DNA from: Desulfurococcales archaeon
Lineage (GTDB): Archaea > Thermoproteota > Thermoprotei_A > Sulfolobales > Desulfurococcaceae
Direction of reading: 5' to 3'
NCBI GenBank assembly: GCA_026985375.1
Contig: JALSQP010000157.1
Coordinates: 1-6,157, forward strand
DNA: 6,157 bases
The translations under genes and the position numbers were made by a program. Numbering within the stretch: position 1 is the stretch's first letter; each line of letters starts with the position of its first letter. Shown piece by piece: positions 5,468 to 6,157 of the stretch. The notes beneath the pieces were generated by a model that was given only the letters and a program-made list of their open reading frames with translations, ran no database searches and was not told the DNA's origin.

Positions 5468-5872
5468 TTGCCCAGGCAGTACAATCCATACCATAGAGAT
5501 TATCGACGAACATTTAAACGTGAGGGGAGAGGCGATCAATTTCATAAGCCCAGACCTATCAGGCCCCACTATCCGATGCCGCTAGGAATACATTGTAATC
5601 CATTATGCCCATTCTTCATATGTACTAAGAGAGCAAAGGTTGTAGTAAACAAATCGTATAGAGGTAAAATCAAGAAGGTAGCTTATTGTAGGCTAACTGG
5701 AAGCGAGTGTATAGGTGCCGAGTGCAAATATGCTGCATGCAGGTTAAATTCGATGTTACCTGACGGAAAATGCGCGAAAGCACTCGAGAAAACACGTAAA
5801 GAAACAAGTGACGAAGAGCTATTCAGAGAAATGGAGGAAATAGAAGACTACGATATAGATGAGTTTAGATGA
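5468..5872 (+). CDS. Uncharacterised eight-cysteine protein, probably metal-binding
   Basis: I do not recognise this 134-residue protein. It has three zones. Residues 1-40 are very basic and aromatic (Arg, His, Tyr and Pro rich, for example NPYHRDYRRTFKREGRG), as in nucleic-acid-binding tails. Residues 43-102 hold eight cysteines: C43-x3-C47-x4-C52, then after 21 residues C74-x6-C81-x4-C86-x4-C91-x10-C102, a count and clustering that fit two metal centres (zinc or Fe-S). Residues about 112-133 form an acidic tail (EELFREMEEIEDYDIDEF). There is no signal peptide or membrane segment, so the cysteines probably bind metal in the cytoplasm rather than form disulfides. The start is TTG 5468 on ribosome-binding-site grounds; GTG 5456 would add four residues. 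The gene follows endA by 104 bp, and its last 25 bp overlap the convergent ubiX. A role in RNA metabolism is suggested only by the basic tail and the endA neighbour. Confidence 0.75.
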   Translation: MPRQYNPYHRDYRRTFKREGRGDQFHKPRPIRPHYPMPLGIHCNPLCPFFICTKRAKVVVNKSYRGKIKKVAYCRLTGSECIGAECKYAACRLNSMLPDGKCAKALEKTRKETSDEELFREMEEIEDYDIDEFR

Positions 5873-6157
5873 CCTCTCCAGCGACGATAAATATTATGTT
5901 CAATACCAAGAACGTCCAGTATTTTGCCTACGATAAAGTCAATAAGGTCTTTTATCTCTACAGGTTTATGGTAAAAGGCAGGAGATGCTGGAAGAATAAT
6001 TGCTCCTATTCTAGCTAATTTGGCGAGATTCTCCAGATCTATAAGGGATAAAGGTGTTTCTCGAAACACGATTATGAGTTTGCCCTTCATCCTTATAATA
6101 GATGAGGCCGTACGGAGCAACAGGTTATCCTGTATACCATGAGCTAGTTTTGCAACT
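5848..6157 (-). CDS. ubiX: Flavin prenyltransferase UbiX, C-terminal part (N-terminus outside window)
   Basis: UbiX attaches a dimethylallyl group to FMN, making the prenylated-FMN cofactor of UbiD-family decarboxylases. The frame is open to the right edge, so TTG at 6120 is internal; the visible part from 6156 down has about 102 of the usual 185-200 residues. Family motifs are clear: VAKLAHGIQDNLLLR at the edge, then VFRETPLSLIDLENL, the glycine-alanine strand GAIILPASPAFYHKP, the DLIDFIVGKILDVLGIEH helix, and the closing YRRW. The Arg of RETPLS, the Tyr of AFYHKP and the Arg near the C-terminus correspond to substrate-phosphate contacts known in the family. An extra tail, GHLNSSIS, follows RRWR and is encoded in the stretch overlapping the convergent eight-cysteine gene. 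No ubiD is in view, so the pathway served is unknown. Confidence 0.95.
   Translation of the reverse strand, partial: VAKLAHGIQDNLLLRTASSIIRMKGKLIIVFRETPLSLIDLENLAKLARIGAIILPASPAFYHKPVEIKDLIDFIVGKILDVLGIEHNIYRRWRGHLNSSIS

Noticed and set aside
6118..6120. TTG (minus strand) as the start of UbiX
   Set aside because: Family residues (VAKLAHGIQDN) continue upstream in the same frame to the window edge.

Overview
The window looks like a hyperthermophilic crenarchaeal (Thermoproteota) chromosome segment, most likely from the Desulfurococcales, although I cannot name a genus. The evidence is an archaeal-type glycyl-tRNA synthetase, an archaeal tRNA-splicing endonuclease, heavy AGA/AGG arginine codon use, TATA-box-like promoters, a few strong GGTG-type ribosome binding sites, and tight gene packing with moderately low G+C. 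I see no mobile element, CRISPR array, tRNA or rRNA gene. No stretch over about 110 bases lacks a gene.

Layout. Positions 2-1510 (+) hold the C-terminal ~500 residues of glycyl-tRNA synthetase; its N-terminus lies left of the window. Next comes a translationally coupled pair on the same strand: a small AbrB/SpoVT-like protein (1578-1967) and a 133-residue all-helical protein of unknown function (1964-2365). On the opposite strand, 2431-4056 encodes a B12-binding-like/radical SAM protein with extra cysteines and a possible C-terminal TRAM-like domain. It is transcribed divergently from a PhoU/DUF47-like helical protein (4138-4806, start corrected from an upstream TTG), and a TATATA element with nested repeats lies between them. 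The PhoU-like gene is followed 32 bp later by the catalytic subunit of the tRNA-splicing endonuclease (4839-5363). After a 104-bp gap holding a possible promoter and a 16-codon upstream ORF comes an uncharacterised eight-cysteine protein (5468-5872). Its 3' end overlaps the convergent flavin prenyltransferase gene ubiX (5848 to window end, minus strand, N-terminus missing).

How the genes relate. Glycyl-tRNA synthetase and the splicing endonuclease are core translation and tRNA-maturation genes. The radical SAM protein and the eight-cysteine protein, both probably metal-binding, sit among them and are the least understood members. Archaeal phosphate-uptake regulators often fuse an AbrB domain to PhoU domains. 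The nearby but separate AbrB-like, helical and PhoU-like genes could therefore be a split version of that arrangement, but this is inference. UbiX makes prenylated FMN for UbiD-type decarboxylases; no ubiD is visible here.

I see no defence system or other clearly new multi-gene system. The best candidates for novelty are the radical SAM protein, the eight-cysteine protein with its upstream mini-ORF, and the divergent promoter.
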